From Nonlabens sp. Hel1_33_55 (GTDB taxonomy: Bacteria; Bacteroidota; Bacteroidia; Flavobacteriales; Flavobacteriaceae), in assembly GCF_900101765.1 (NCBI RefSeq), contig NZ_LT627735.1, forward strand, positions 806,001 to 870,000: DNA of 64,000 bases. Direction: 5' to 3'. Position numbers and translations under genes: made by a program. The number at the start of each line of letters is the position of its first letter. Position 1 is the first letter of the stretch. Under the pieces are notes generated by a model. It made no database searches, was not told the origin of the DNA, and worked only from the letters and a program-made list of their open reading frames with translations. Shown here piece after piece: positions 17,108-25,454 of this stretch.

Positions 17108-18112
17108 GTGAAGAAAAATAAAGTCACTTTAAGTCTTCTTGCCGAAAAACTGGGACTCTCCATCTCGACCATTTCCAAATCCCTGAAAAATAGTCACGAA
17201 ATAAGTGAAGAGACTAAACAACTAGTCGTTAATACCGCCAGAAAAATGGGCTACAAGGGAACCGTTGAACATCCCAAAGCTCATAAGATTATCGCCGTGG
17301 TCATTCCTGATGTGGTGAATGGTTTCTTTGCACAGGTTTTGACTGGGATAGAACAAATAGCTTCTGAAAATGATTATAAAATCATGACCTGTTTGACCAA
17401 TGACTCCATGGAGAAAGAGGCTTCATTTATTGAAAGTCTTTTGAATGACAGTATCGACGGTTTTATTGTTGCCGTGGCAGAGGAAACACAAGTAGCTGCC
17501 AGCTACAACCACTTTAAAAAAGTGCTGGATCGCAAGATTCCTTTGGTGATGTTTGATCGTGTCGTTGATGAGCTGGAATGTGATAAGATCACCAACGATG
17601 ATTTGTTATCAGGTATACGTGTTGTAGAGTTTCTTGCTGGTAAAGGAGATAAGCAACTTTGTATGATCAGTGGTATCAGTAAACTTAGCGTTGGTAAGTT
17701 GCGAGAAGAAGGCATTAGAAGACAGGTGGCTCAATATGATGATGTCCTACTTAATGTCATTACTAATATTAACGAGAAGCAACTTGACGAACGTCTTGAA
17801 GATGCCTTGAAATATGATGGTATCGATGCCATTATCGCCTTAGACCAAATGGCTGGAATTTTAGCGCTTAATAAAGCAAAAGAATTGGGAATCAACATTC
17901 CTAAAGACTTACAGATTGTATGTTATTCTAATGTAGTAACGTCAGAATATTCTTTTCCAAAGATGACGGTGGTAGATCAACATGCCATTGAGATGGGAAA
18001 TAAAACCTTTACCAGATTGCGCAATTTGATAAATAATCTAGAGGATGTCAAGGTCACTAGAGTACATACCCTAAAGACTTCTTTATTAGAAAGAGGAACA
18101 ACTAGAAAATAA
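17108..18112 (+). CDS. LacI-family transcriptional regulator
   Basis: 334 residues from a GTG start. The helix-turn-helix occupies about 6-27 (TLSLLAEKLGLSISTISKSLK) with the hinge helix to about 60. A periplasmic-binding-protein-like sensor domain (about 60-330) follows, with IIAVVIPDVVNGFFAQVLTGIE and the dimer-interface region. Such regulators normally bind a sugar and control uptake genes, but no sugar-utilisation gene lies next to it here. A strong terminator follows at 18112-18140. Confidence 0.93.
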   Translation: MKKNKVTLSLLAEKLGLSISTISKSLKNSHEISEETKQLVVNTARKMGYKGTVEHPKAHKIIAVVIPDVVNGFFAQVLTGIEQIASENDYKIMTCLTNDSMEKEASFIESLLNDSIDGFIVAVAEETQVAASYNHFKKVLDRKIPLVMFDRVVDELECDKITNDDLLSGIRVVEFLAGKGDKQLCMISGISKLSVGKLREEGIRRQVAQYDDVLLNVITNINEKQLDERLEDALKYDGIDAIIALDQMAGILALNKAKELGINIPKDLQIVCYSNVVTSEYSFPKMTVVDQHAIEMGNKTFTRLRNLINNLEDVKVTRVHTLKTSLLERGTTRK

Positions 18113-18140
18113 AAAAACCCTTCAATTTGAAGGGTTTTTT
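18112..18140 (+). terminator. Terminator of the LacI-type gene
   Basis: AAAAAACCCTTCAA and TTTGAAGGGTTTTTT form an almost perfect stem with A and T runs on both sides, so it can act in both directions. It separates the regulator from the convergent tRNA gene. Confidence 0.85.
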
Positions 18141-18142
18141 CG

Positions 18143-18216
<74 letters not shown>

Positions 18217-18366
18217 ATGTCACCTAAACCGCTGGTGGCTTAAGCGGCTGCAAATATAACTTTAATTTATATTGTCGACCAAACTCAATCCATCAAAAAT
18301 TTTAATTCAATAAATTTTCACGACTTAGTAGGTTTACGTTATATTGCCGCTCAAAGTTAAAGACCA

Positions 18367-18756
18367 ATGCAAGATCCTATCAAATTTGAGTTAGAGTTTC
18401 TCGTTCAAGTATCTCCAAGTTTATTATATCAATATTTTGCCACACCTTCTGGAATGTCAGAGTGGTTTGCAGACAATGTAAACAGTCGTGGTGAGTACTT
18501 TAGATTTATATGGGATGGCCAGGAAGAAAAAGCCAAAATCATTAAAAGAATAGGTGAGGAGCGCGCACGATTTCAATGGGATTATGATGAGGATACAAAG
18601 AAGTATTTTGAGTTTCGTATTGAGGTTGACGAGATCACTAAGGACGTATCCTTAATGATAACAGATTTTGGCGATGATGAGGATGAAGTTGAGGAGCAAA
18701 AGATGTTCTGGGAAAATCAGATTAGTGAATTGAAAAAAGTACTGGGATCACGATAG
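18367..18756 (+). CDS. START-like (SRPBCC-fold) domain protein
   Basis: 129 residues matching the AHSA1/START-like families: MQDPIKFELEFLVQVSPSLLYQYFATPSGMSEWFADNV, then a beta-rich core (FRFIWDGQEEKAKI) and a C-terminal amphipathic helix. The fold usually forms a hydrophobic cavity; no enzyme residues are evident. The family is highly conserved in Bacteroidota and of unknown role. The ligand cannot be inferred. Confidence 0.85.
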   Translation: MQDPIKFELEFLVQVSPSLLYQYFATPSGMSEWFADNVNSRGEYFRFIWDGQEEKAKIIKRIGEERARFQWDYDEDTKKYFEFRIEVDEITKDVSLMITDFGDDEDEVEEQKMFWENQISELKKVLGSR

Positions 18757-18774
18757 TGACCTATTCATAAAGAT

Positions 18775-18782
18775 TAAATTTG
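18775..18782 (+). promoter_or_regulatory. -7 box TAAATTTG overlapping the preceding terminator
   Basis: This is a perfect TAnnTTTG match whose predicted start site (about 18786) falls in the left arm of the terminator hairpin. No clear TTG is seen at -33. Confidence 0.4.
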
Positions 18783-18807
18783 TGCCCTGAAATTCAGGGC
18801 ATTTTTT
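18783..18807 (+). terminator. Terminator of the START-like gene, abutting the next start codon
   Basis: The perfect stem TGCCCTGAA/TTCAGGGCA is followed by a T run that ends exactly where the ATG of the aminotransferase begins (18808). Confidence 0.8.
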
Positions 18808-19644
18808 ATGGTAATACTTAATGATCGACTTGTAGAAAAAGGAAAAGCTCAAATAGCTTTTAATAATCGTGGTACCTACTATGGTGATGGAGTTTTTGAA
18901 ACCATACGCTGTTATAAAGGAATCGCCATTTTTAACGAATCACATTATTTTAGATTGATGTCCAGCATGCGCATTTTGCGTATGGAAATTCCAAACACTT
19001 TCACTCCAGAATTTTTTGAACAGCAAATCTTAGCGCTGCACGAATCGAGTGATAAAGGTTCAAAACATAGTAGAGTTAGAATAACGGTCTGGCGTAATGA
19101 AGGCGGCCTTTACACGCCAGAGGATCAAACAATTTCTTATAGCATGGAATTGCGATCGCTATCCGGACCATTTCAAAAAAATGCAGTCAATGAAGTGGAG
19201 TTATTCAAAGATCACCTCCTGCCATTGGGAATGTTAGGAACTATCAAAACTACCTCTAAAACGATCAATGTTCTTGCAGGTATTTATAAGACGGAAAATG
19301 ATTATGATGATATGCTATTGCTCAACCAGAATAAGATGGTGGCAGAATGCATATCTGGGAATCTATTCTTAAGATCTGATAATATTATTAAAACACCACC
19401 TATCACAGATGGTTGTTTGAATGGAATCATGCGAGGTCAGGTTATTGCACAACTAAAGCGAATGTTTAATTATTCTTTTGTAGAAGAAAGTATTACTCCA
19501 TTTGAACTCCAAAGAGCAGATGAGCTGTTCTCAACTAATGTGGTTCAAGGAATTAAATCTATCAGTAAGTATAGAAAGAAGGAATATGATACTGCGGCTG
19601 CTGATGAGTTGCGTACTTTCTTTAATGAGAAACTCTTTGATTAG
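18808..19644 (+). CDS. Class IV aminotransferase (PabC/IlvE-like)
   Basis: 278-residue PLP enzyme. The N-terminal domain has YGDGVFETIRCYKG (24-38). The PLP-binding Lys is most likely Lys151, in KTTSKTINVLAG, the counterpart of KxxNY in branched-chain aminotransferases. DDMLLLN and VAECISGNLF are further family motifs. Aminodeoxychorismate lyase, D-amino-acid and branched-chain aminotransferases share this fold and I cannot choose between them; the short length favours a PabC-type lyase. No ribosome-binding site can fit between the terminator T run and the ATG, so translation initiation is unusual, or the start is internal (Met51 or Met54 are too late to be likely). Confidence 0.85.
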   Translation: MVILNDRLVEKGKAQIAFNNRGTYYGDGVFETIRCYKGIAIFNESHYFRLMSSMRILRMEIPNTFTPEFFEQQILALHESSDKGSKHSRVRITVWRNEGGLYTPEDQTISYSMELRSLSGPFQKNAVNEVELFKDHLLPLGMLGTIKTTSKTINVLAGIYKTENDYDDMLLLNQNKMVAECISGNLFLRSDNIIKTPPITDGCLNGIMRGQVIAQLKRMFNYSFVEESITPFELQRADELFSTNVVQGIKSISKYRKKEYDTAAADELRTFFNEKLFD

Positions 19645-19650
19645 AGCTTA

Positions 19651-20211
19651 TTAATTGTAACTGGGATTTTCTGGAGCGTTGGACCAGATTTCATAGCCAT
19701 CGCCTAAATCTCGCATTTTGATCTTCCAGATGTCGTGAATTTCATCTGACAACACTACAGCGCTATCTTCATTATCTGTAACTACCCAACTTTTTGAATC
19801 TAATTCTTCTTGTAGTTGATGACGTTCCCAACCAGAATAACCTAGAAAAAATTTGATCTCATTACTTGCAATCTTGTTTTGATTGATGAGTGCACTAACC
19901 GTTTGAAAATCTCCACCCCAATAAATACCATCTTCAATGTGATGGGAATCTGGAATAAGATCTGGAATACGGTGTAAAAAATAAAGATTATCAGTGCTCA
20001 CTGGACCGCCATCATACACCTCGAATTCTTCGTGAATCTCTGGCACCAACTCATCCAAAGTATAATCCAATGGTTTATTGATGATAAACCCAACGATACC
20101 TTCGCTATTGAATTCCGTTAACAGAACAACTGATCTCGAGAAAGAAGCATCACCAATGATACTAGGTTCTGAGATTAGAAGTTTGCCGCGTTTGGGTGCA
20201 AGAGTTTTCAT
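19651..20211 (-). CDS. YqgE/AlgH family protein
   Basis: 186 residues with the family hallmarks RGKLLISEPSIIGDASFSRSVVLL (9-32), GIVGFIINKP, and the GGPVSTDNLYFLH segment. LGYSGWERHQLQEEL is the other conserved block. The family is widespread; AlgH was linked to alginate regulation in Pseudomonas, but the biochemical function is unsettled. It is convergent with the aminotransferase with a 6-bp gap, and upstream of it on the same strand lies the HU gene. Confidence 0.93.
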   Translation of the reverse strand: MKTLAPKRGKLLISEPSIIGDASFSRSVVLLTEFNSEGIVGFIINKPLDYTLDELVPEIHEEFEVYDGGPVSTDNLYFLHRIPDLIPDSHHIEDGIYWGGDFQTVSALINQNKIASNEIKFFLGYSGWERHQLQEELDSKSWVVTDNEDSAVVLSDEIHDIWKIKMRDLGDGYEIWSNAPENPSYN

Positions 20212-20290
20212 ATGCTGGTAGCCTGAATAAACTTAATAAAATTAATTAGGTTATTAACAAATCATTATGGTTTTTTCTTGTAAAATAAAA

Positions 20291-20321
20291 AAAGCCCATT
20301 CTGCAAAGCAGAATGGGCTTT
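20291..20321 (-). terminator. Terminator of the HU gene
   Basis: AAAGCCCATTCTG and CAGAATGGGCTTT form a perfect 13-bp stem followed on the minus strand by a long T run. It lies 19 bp after the HU stop. Confidence 0.9.
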
Positions 20322-20339
20322 AAGTTGTAAAAGTTGGAA

Positions 20340-20612
20340 TTAGTTTACAGCTTTCTGTAAATCGCTTCCTGCTTTGAATTTCACTACTTTTTTAGCAGCG
20401 ATTTTGATGGTTTTACCAGTCTGTGGGTTTCTTCCTTCACGTGCAGCTCTTTTAGAAACTGAGAATGATCCGAAACCTACTAGAGAAACACGGTCACCTT
20501 TTTTAAGGGACTTTTCTACGTTACCTAGAAAAGATTCTAATGCTTTTTTTGCAGCTGCTTTTGAAATGCCAGCAGATTCTGCCATTCCTTCGATTAAATC
20601 TGTTTTGTTCAT
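20340..20612 (-). CDS. hup: HU-family DNA-binding protein
   Basis: 90-residue histone-like protein. The dimerising N-terminal helices (MNKTDLIEGMAESAGISKAAAKKALESFL) and the DNA-bending arm with GFGSFSVSKRAAREGRNPQTGKTIKIAAKK are canonical, including the Pro that intercalates at the arm tip. HU compacts DNA and assists replication and repair. It has a strong promoter at 20654-20683 and its own terminator, so it is monocistronic. Confidence 0.97.
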   Translation of the reverse strand: MNKTDLIEGMAESAGISKAAAKKALESFLGNVEKSLKKGDRVSLVGFGSFSVSKRAAREGRNPQTGKTIKIAAKKVVKFKAGSDLQKAVN

Positions 20613-20653
20613 AATAGAATTTAAATTAATGTTGGTTAAACTAAAACGTGAAA

Positions 20654-20683
20654 CAAATTTATACGGAATATGCTAGCACGCAA
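20654..20683 (-). promoter_or_regulatory. Promoter of the HU gene
   Basis: On the minus strand TTG (20681-20683) and TAAATTTG (20654-20661) are 19 nt apart, a full match to the Bacteroidota promoter. The leader is about 38 nt. Confidence 0.75.
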
Positions 20684-20764
20684 GGAATACTGCAAGAAAT
20701 GAGAAAAATTGTTAATAAACCTGAACAATTGTTAATAACTATACGTCAGTAAATCAGTTTATCG

Positions 20765-21718
20765 CTAGCCCTTGCCAAATCTAGCGTCAGCCGTAAATTG
20801 GTAGCCGTTAAGTAAATCTGCAGACTTCATTCTTTTTTTATTGGGAAATTGTAGTTCTACGAGTTCAAGCATATTCTCTCCACATGCTACTAAAAATTTT
20901 CCGTCATCAATCACAATACTACCTGGTTCCATGGAATGGGTTTTATCAACAATTTCGGTTTGGTAAATCTTAATAATCAGATCTTCTCCATCATTAAGCA
21001 TAGCTTTTGCAACAGGAAAAGGATTTAAACCTCTTACCATCGCATCTACTGCTGTCGCACTTTTAGAAAAGTCGATAACCGTATTACCGGCGTTGAGTTT
21101 TGGTGCATCCTTTAAATTAGCTGCATCTTTTTGGATTCTGGTAGTTACGTTTCCATTGGCGATATCGTTCACAGTTTTTAAACTAAGGTTAGCGCCTAAT
21201 TCCATTAGTTTTACATAGAGGCTACCCACATTTTCTCTTTCATCAATAGGTATAGCCATCTGATCAATGATAGCACCAGTATCAATTTTGTCATCTATAA
21301 AAAAAGTGGTGACACCAGTTTGTTCTTCCTTATTTATAATCGCCCAATTGATAGGCGCAGCACCACGGTATTGTGGTAACAAACTTGCATGCAGATTGAA
21401 AGTACCCAGCGATGGCATGGACCAGACTACTTCTGGCAACATTCGGAAAGCTACTACTACTTGTAAATCTGCCTTTAATGTTTTTAGTTCATCTGTAAAT
21501 TCAGCAGATTTTAAGTTGGTAGGTTGTAAAAGATGGAGGTCGTTTTCTAAGGCGTATTTTTTTACGTCACTTTGATGAAGTTGCCTACCGCGACCAGCCG
21601 GTTTGTCTGGAGCCGTCACCACGCCAACTACTTCATGGCTTGATGAATGAAGAGTTTTCAATATACCAGTGGCAAATTCTGGTGTACCATAGAACACGAT
21701 TTTGAGATTCTTACTCAT
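20765..21718 (-). CDS. fmt: Methionyl-tRNA formyltransferase
   Basis: 317 residues from MSKNLKIVFYGTPEFA; a longer frame exists upstream, but this is the family start and it gives an 8-bp overlap with recQ. The N-terminal hydrolase-like domain holds the catalytic LHASLLPQYRGAAPINWAI with the Asn-His-Asp set, and the GVTTFFIDDKIDTGAI segment. The C-terminal domain (about 210-317) binds tRNA. It formylates initiator Met-tRNA with 10-formyl-THF. It is probably translated from the recQ transcript. Confidence 0.95.
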   Translation of the reverse strand: MSKNLKIVFYGTPEFATGILKTLHSSSHEVVGVVTAPDKPAGRGRQLHQSDVKKYALENDLHLLQPTNLKSAEFTDELKTLKADLQVVVAFRMLPEVVWSMPSLGTFNLHASLLPQYRGAAPINWAIINKEEQTGVTTFFIDDKIDTGAIIDQMAIPIDERENVGSLYVKLMELGANLSLKTVNDIANGNVTTRIQKDAANLKDAPKLNAGNTVIDFSKSATAVDAMVRGLNPFPVAKAMLNDGEDLIIKIYQTEIVDKTHSMEPGSIVIDDGKFLVACGENMLELVELQFPNKKRMKSADLLNGYQFTADARFGKG

Positions 21719-23621
21719 TGATTTGATATTTGTTGTCCGGTGTGATTTTAATAGTCTTTTGTTCAAGAAAGCTTCTTATGATTCTGGTCAATTCAGTTTG
21801 ATCAATCCCCAATTTTCCTTGAAGTTCCATAAGATTTAATGGTGTAGCTAATACATCGAGAACCATTTGATGATTTGTAAGTCCCTCGGATTTTTTTCTT
21901 GGACTGCAGTTGGAACATGCACCACAGGGTTTTCCTGGAGTTTCATTAAAGTAAGTCAGGATGAAATTCTGCAAACAAAGGTCGCGTTCTTGAACCAATT
22001 GCATCATTGCATCCAGCTTATTCTTTTTAATCTCATTTTGCCTTTTGAGGAGTCCTGCAAAGCGATTGATTGTGCGGTCATTCTCTCTAGGAACTAGAAA
22101 AAATACTTGTGTATCTGCTTTTGCCAGTTGCCCATCGATCACCTCAAGCTGAATCATCTTCTCGAGCACTTCTATGACTTGACTTTCGGTCGTATTACTG
22201 CGCATTGCAATAAGACCAAGATTAATATGGATGTCCTGCTGCTGGCTACCACTGTATGTACGCAAAATGGCCTGCATCACGCTACCAGAAACCTGATTGT
22301 TTTTAGTATGGTGGATGATGGTGTTTGCGCTTTCGCGAAAGCGAATACTCGACAGTCTCTCTCCACTTTGTTGCATCTTTAAAACGTCATATCTATCTAA
22401 GATTTGCAGGGCATTGTAACATGATAACGCATTGAAATTATAATGTTTACAGAACTCTGAGAAAGAAAATTGGTATTGGGTTTCCATGCCTTCATGAAGT
22501 GCAATCTGAAGATGGTTGCACAAGGCTCGATAGATTTTCTTAACGAAATCGACTGTAGGCAGCGCTTTGATAAATTGGTTGTGAGCGTGATTAAGGTCAT
22601 TGATGTTGTAGATAAATTGTGCAATGCTTGCGGCTCCATCACGACCTGAGCGACCTGTTTCTTGATAGTAACTTTCTATACTGTCCGGCAACTGTAAGTG
22701 TACGATGGTGCGCACATCAGGTTTGTCAATGCCCATCCCAAAAGCATTAGTTGCAACCATTACCTGCTTTTTGTTTTCCATCCATTCATTCATGGAACTA
22801 TCGCGACTTTTGGTATCTAGGCCACCATGATAATAATTGGATTTGATCTGGTGCTGCTGCAAATAATGAGCATATTCCAGACAGTTTTTCCTGCTTCTCA
22901 CATAAGCGATAGAGCTACCGTTATATTTTTTGTAAAAAGAGGCGACAGCAACTCGTTTGTCTGGAGTATCAAGAATTCTGTAGGTAATATTTTCCCTCTT
23001 GAAGCTATTCTTAAAAACGACAGCCGCTGGTATTTCAAGGTTATTTACAATATCCTGCTGTACTTGAATGGTTGCGGTAGCAGTCAAAGCCATGATAGGT
23101 GCGTCTGGCTTTAATGTTGCCACGGTAGCAATATGGCGATATGACGGTCTAAAGTCATGACCCCATTCACTAATGCAGTGTGCTTCATCCACTGCTATTA
23201 GGTTGACATTCATCAGTTTGATACGTTGTTGTACAAGAGGATGCTGCAATCGCTCTGGACTCATGTATAGAAACTTGTAGATATTCTTGCCGTTCTCATC
23301 AATAGCGTGAATGGCGTTATCCAGCATATCATCTAGGTCTTTGATCCTGACGGCTCCTGTGATGCCTATAGCTTTGATATCGCGTTTCTTGAGTTGCGCT
23401 ACCTGATCTTTAATTAATGCGACCAAAGGTGAAATGACAATGCAAATACCTTCCATTTGTAACGCTGGTATTTGATAGCAAAGAGATTTCCCGCCGCCTG
23501 TAGGCAGTAATACTAGGCTGCTATTTCCCGATAGAGCATTTGAGATTACTTTTTCCTGTAAAGGTAGAAAGGACTCATACCCAAAAACACTGTTTAATAT
23601 TTGCGTTGACCTTTCAATCAA
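21711..23621 (-). CDS. recQ: ATP-dependent DNA helicase RecQ
   Basis: 636-residue superfamily 2 helicase. Motif I is LPTGGGKSLCYQ, motif II DEAHCISEWGHDFRPSY with the RecQ-specific aromatic-rich loop, motif VI QETGRSGRDG. The zinc-binding cysteines are in the PCGACSNC cluster near 570. The winged-helix RQC region between about 400 and 500 is shorter than in E. coli, and no HRDC domain is apparent. Residues 427-431 (RFRES) are encoded by the palindrome. The start codon overlaps the upstream ATPase gene by 8 bp and the end overlaps fmt by 8 bp. Confidence 0.95.
   Translation of the reverse strand: MIERSTQILNSVFGYESFLPLQEKVISNALSGNSSLVLLPTGGGKSLCYQIPALQMEGICIVISPLVALIKDQVAQLKKRDIKAIGITGAVRIKDLDDMLDNAIHAIDENGKNIYKFLYMSPERLQHPLVQQRIKLMNVNLIAVDEAHCISEWGHDFRPSYRHIATVATLKPDAPIMALTATATIQVQQDIVNNLEIPAAVVFKNSFKRENITYRILDTPDKRVAVASFYKKYNGSSIAYVRSRKNCLEYAHYLQQHQIKSNYYHGGLDTKSRDSSMNEWMENKKQVMVATNAFGMGIDKPDVRTIVHLQLPDSIESYYQETGRSGRDGAASIAQFIYNINDLNHAHNQFIKALPTVDFVKKIYRALCNHLQIALHEGMETQYQFSFSEFCKHYNFNALSCYNALQILDRYDVLKMQQSGERLSSIRFRESANTIIHHTKNNQVSGSVMQAILRTYSGSQQQDIHINLGLIAMRSNTTESQVIEVLEKMIQLEVIDGQLAKADTQVFFLVPRENDRTINRFAGLLKRQNEIKKNKLDAMMQLVQERDLCLQNFILTYFNETPGKPCGACSNCSPRKKSEGLTNHQMVLDVLATPLNLMELQGKLGIDQTELTRIIRSFLEQKTIKITPDNKYQINE
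22328..22343. repeat. Palindrome copy in recQ
   Basis: Exact copy read as RFRES (427-431), between the helicase core and the C-terminal part of RecQ. Confidence 0.95.
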
Positions 23622-24150
23622 TGGCAGCGGTATTTAAAATAAATTCGAGACGTTCTTCAACACTTGCTTTAGGAACTTCATGAACATAGTAATCTAAGTC
23701 TTTATAATATTTAAGGAGTATGGAGCCTATAGTCATAGCTTGATCAAAGCTTTCATAACGCTCATTATCACTTTCATATATCTCTTCCCATGGCGGCAGG
23801 AAAAAAACAGAATCATATCTATATTTATTGGAAGCTTGCTCATAAGATTCTGGAATTTCATCACCTGTGAATTTATGATAAGCCGGTACATCTGGAATAC
23901 CGCGATCATAGAAGTGGACACCTTTGGTTGCCTTTTTGTATTGATCAATACGACCTTTTAATAACTCATTGCTAAAAGCCATTGGATCTTTTAAAAATAA
24001 TTGTTCAATTCCTTTTTCTTGGGCTCGCTTGGTAACCAGCCTTGATATTTCATGATGCACTTGATACCCTGCATTTTCAATCGAATTTATGATTGAGGTC
24101 TTTCCAGAGCCAGGACCACCAATCAATAAGATTCTTTTTATATTTTCCAT
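23614..24150 (-). CDS. AAA_28-type ATPase/kinase-like protein
   Basis: 178 residues with a Walker A motif GGPGSGKTS at 11-19 and the AAA_28 family pattern (RLVTKRAQEKG, GVHFYDRGIPDVPAY). The DRGIPD segment occupies the position of a nucleotide/small-molecule kinase lid or substrate-binding motif, so a kinase role is possible (NadR-like kinases share this fold). The substrate is unknown. It is the first gene of an overlapping ATPase-recQ-fmt operon. Confidence 0.8.
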   Translation of the reverse strand: MENIKRILLIGGPGSGKTSIINSIENAGYQVHHEISRLVTKRAQEKGIEQLFLKDPMAFSNELLKGRIDQYKKATKGVHFYDRGIPDVPAYHKFTGDEIPESYEQASNKYRYDSVFFLPPWEEIYESDNERYESFDQAMTIGSILLKYYKDLDYYVHEVPKASVEERLEFILNTAAID

Positions 24151-24226
24151 AAACTACAAATTAAGGAAATCTCATGTTAGTAGTAGCGCTATCCTAATTA
24201 TTATATTTGCATTTCTTATTACAACT

Positions 24227-24514
24227 ATGAACGACCCAAAGTCAGAAGAATTCTACGAAAAGCTCAAATTACAGTTAGCAGACACAAGCCTATGGCCATC
24301 TAAATATCTTTACAAATTTATCGTGCCATCGCAGCAATCTAAAATTGATGAGATAGAAATCTTTTTTGACAACATGGGCGCTGTTATTACCACAAAAGAA
24401 TCCAGTAAGGGAAAGTACACCAGTTTGTCAATTCTTGTCAATATGAAAAGCCCAGATCATGTGGTTGAAAAATATAAGGAAGTAGCAACCGTTGATGGTG
24501 TCATCTCATTATAG
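24227..24514 (+). CDS. DUF493 (YbeD-like) family protein
   Basis: 95 residues from MNDPKSEEFYEKLKLQL; an upstream in-frame start would run through the promoter. The ferredoxin-like fold family is recognised from LYKFIVPS, then a paired strand region and KYTSLSILVNMKSPDHVVEKYKEVATVDGVISL. E. coli YbeD sits near lipoate genes but its role is unclear. A -7 box TATATTTG at 24202-24209 precedes the ATG by 17 nt. Confidence 0.88.
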   Translation: MNDPKSEEFYEKLKLQLADTSLWPSKYLYKFIVPSQQSKIDEIEIFFDNMGAVITTKESSKGKYTSLSILVNMKSPDHVVEKYKEVATVDGVISL

Positions 24515-24605
24515 GCTGTCATTTACCTCTTTAAATCAATTTTATGTATGATTTAGATGTTTTTGCTTATTTTGCAGCACTTCACAATACCAATTACAGT
24601 CCATT

Positions 24606-25280
24606 TTGATATCATCCTTAGAATACAATACAGAGCGTAACCAGCTCAACATACCTGAATACGGTCGTCACATTCAAAAGCTAGTCGAGCATTGCAAAAC
24701 CTTGGAATCCAAGGAAGAACGCAATCGCATGGCAAACGCCATCATAGGTGTGATGGGTAATTTGAACCCGCATTTAAGAGATGTGGCAGATTTCCAGCAC
24801 AAGCTTTGGGACCAGTTTTTTATCATCGCAGATTTTGATCTAGACGTAGATTCCCCATATCCTTTACCCAATAAAGAAGATTTACTGGCACATCCTCCTA
24901 GAATGCCTTATCCACAAAAGAAGCCTAGATATCGTTTTTACGGAAACAATATCCAGAGTATGATCGATGTGGCTAGTTCATGGGAAAAAGGAGAAAAGCG
25001 TGAGGCATTGACTTTTATCATTGCTAACCACATGAAGAAATCCTTCCTTAACTGGAACAAGGATTCTGTAGATGATGCGGTTATTTTCAAGCACCTGTTT
25101 GAACTTAGTGATGGAAAAATAAATCTCGCTGCTAAAGATGAAGACTTATTGGAGTCAAAAGATTTGATCTACCGCAATACCAATACTAGACGTCACAACA
25201 ATAACAACAATAATAATCGCAATCGTTCTAAAAAGGGAGGTCGCAGCAACAATAATAACAATAGACGTAGACGTAATTAA
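24606..25280 (+). CDS. DUF4290 family protein with Asn/Arg-rich tail
   Basis: 224 residues. The family start is LEYNTERNQLNIPEYGRHIQKLVEHC, which requires the TTG at 24606 as start codon because no ATG lies close in frame. The globular part (about 1-185) is helical and conserved in Bacteroidota. The tail (about 195-224) is a low-complexity run of Asn and Arg/Lys encoded by AAC/AAT repeats, likely flexible and perhaps RNA-binding. No function is established. A terminator follows, and murA lies further downstream. Confidence 0.85.
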   Translation: MISSLEYNTERNQLNIPEYGRHIQKLVEHCKTLESKEERNRMANAIIGVMGNLNPHLRDVADFQHKLWDQFFIIADFDLDVDSPYPLPNKEDLLAHPPRMPYPQKKPRYRFYGNNIQSMIDVASSWEKGEKREALTFIIANHMKKSFLNWNKDSVDDAVIFKHLFELSDGKINLAAKDEDLLESKDLIYRNTNTRRHNNNNNNNRNRSKKGGRSNNNNNRRRRN

Positions 25281-25309
25281 ACCTCAATTGCGATAAGCGC
25301 TTTAATTTT

Positions 25310-25345
25310 AATCCTAATCTCACAGAGCGAGATTAGGATTTTTTT
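25310..25345 (+). terminator. Terminator of the DUF4290 gene
   Basis: AATCCTAATCTC and GAGATTAGGATT form a perfect 12-bp stem with a 7-nt loop, followed by a T run. Confidence 0.9.
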
Positions 25346-25454
25346 GTTTTGCAGTGATATCTATTCTGTTGATTACTTATTAATACTTCATTTTAAAAAG
25401 CAAGGAACTCTTTAACCAGATGTCTATTTTTAAATTTTAAACCTATTCTTTTTC

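Noticed and set aside
25195..25280. AAC/AAT-rich tract as a repeat array
   Set aside because: It is the in-frame codon run of the Asn-rich DUF4290 tail, with no spacer-repeat structure.
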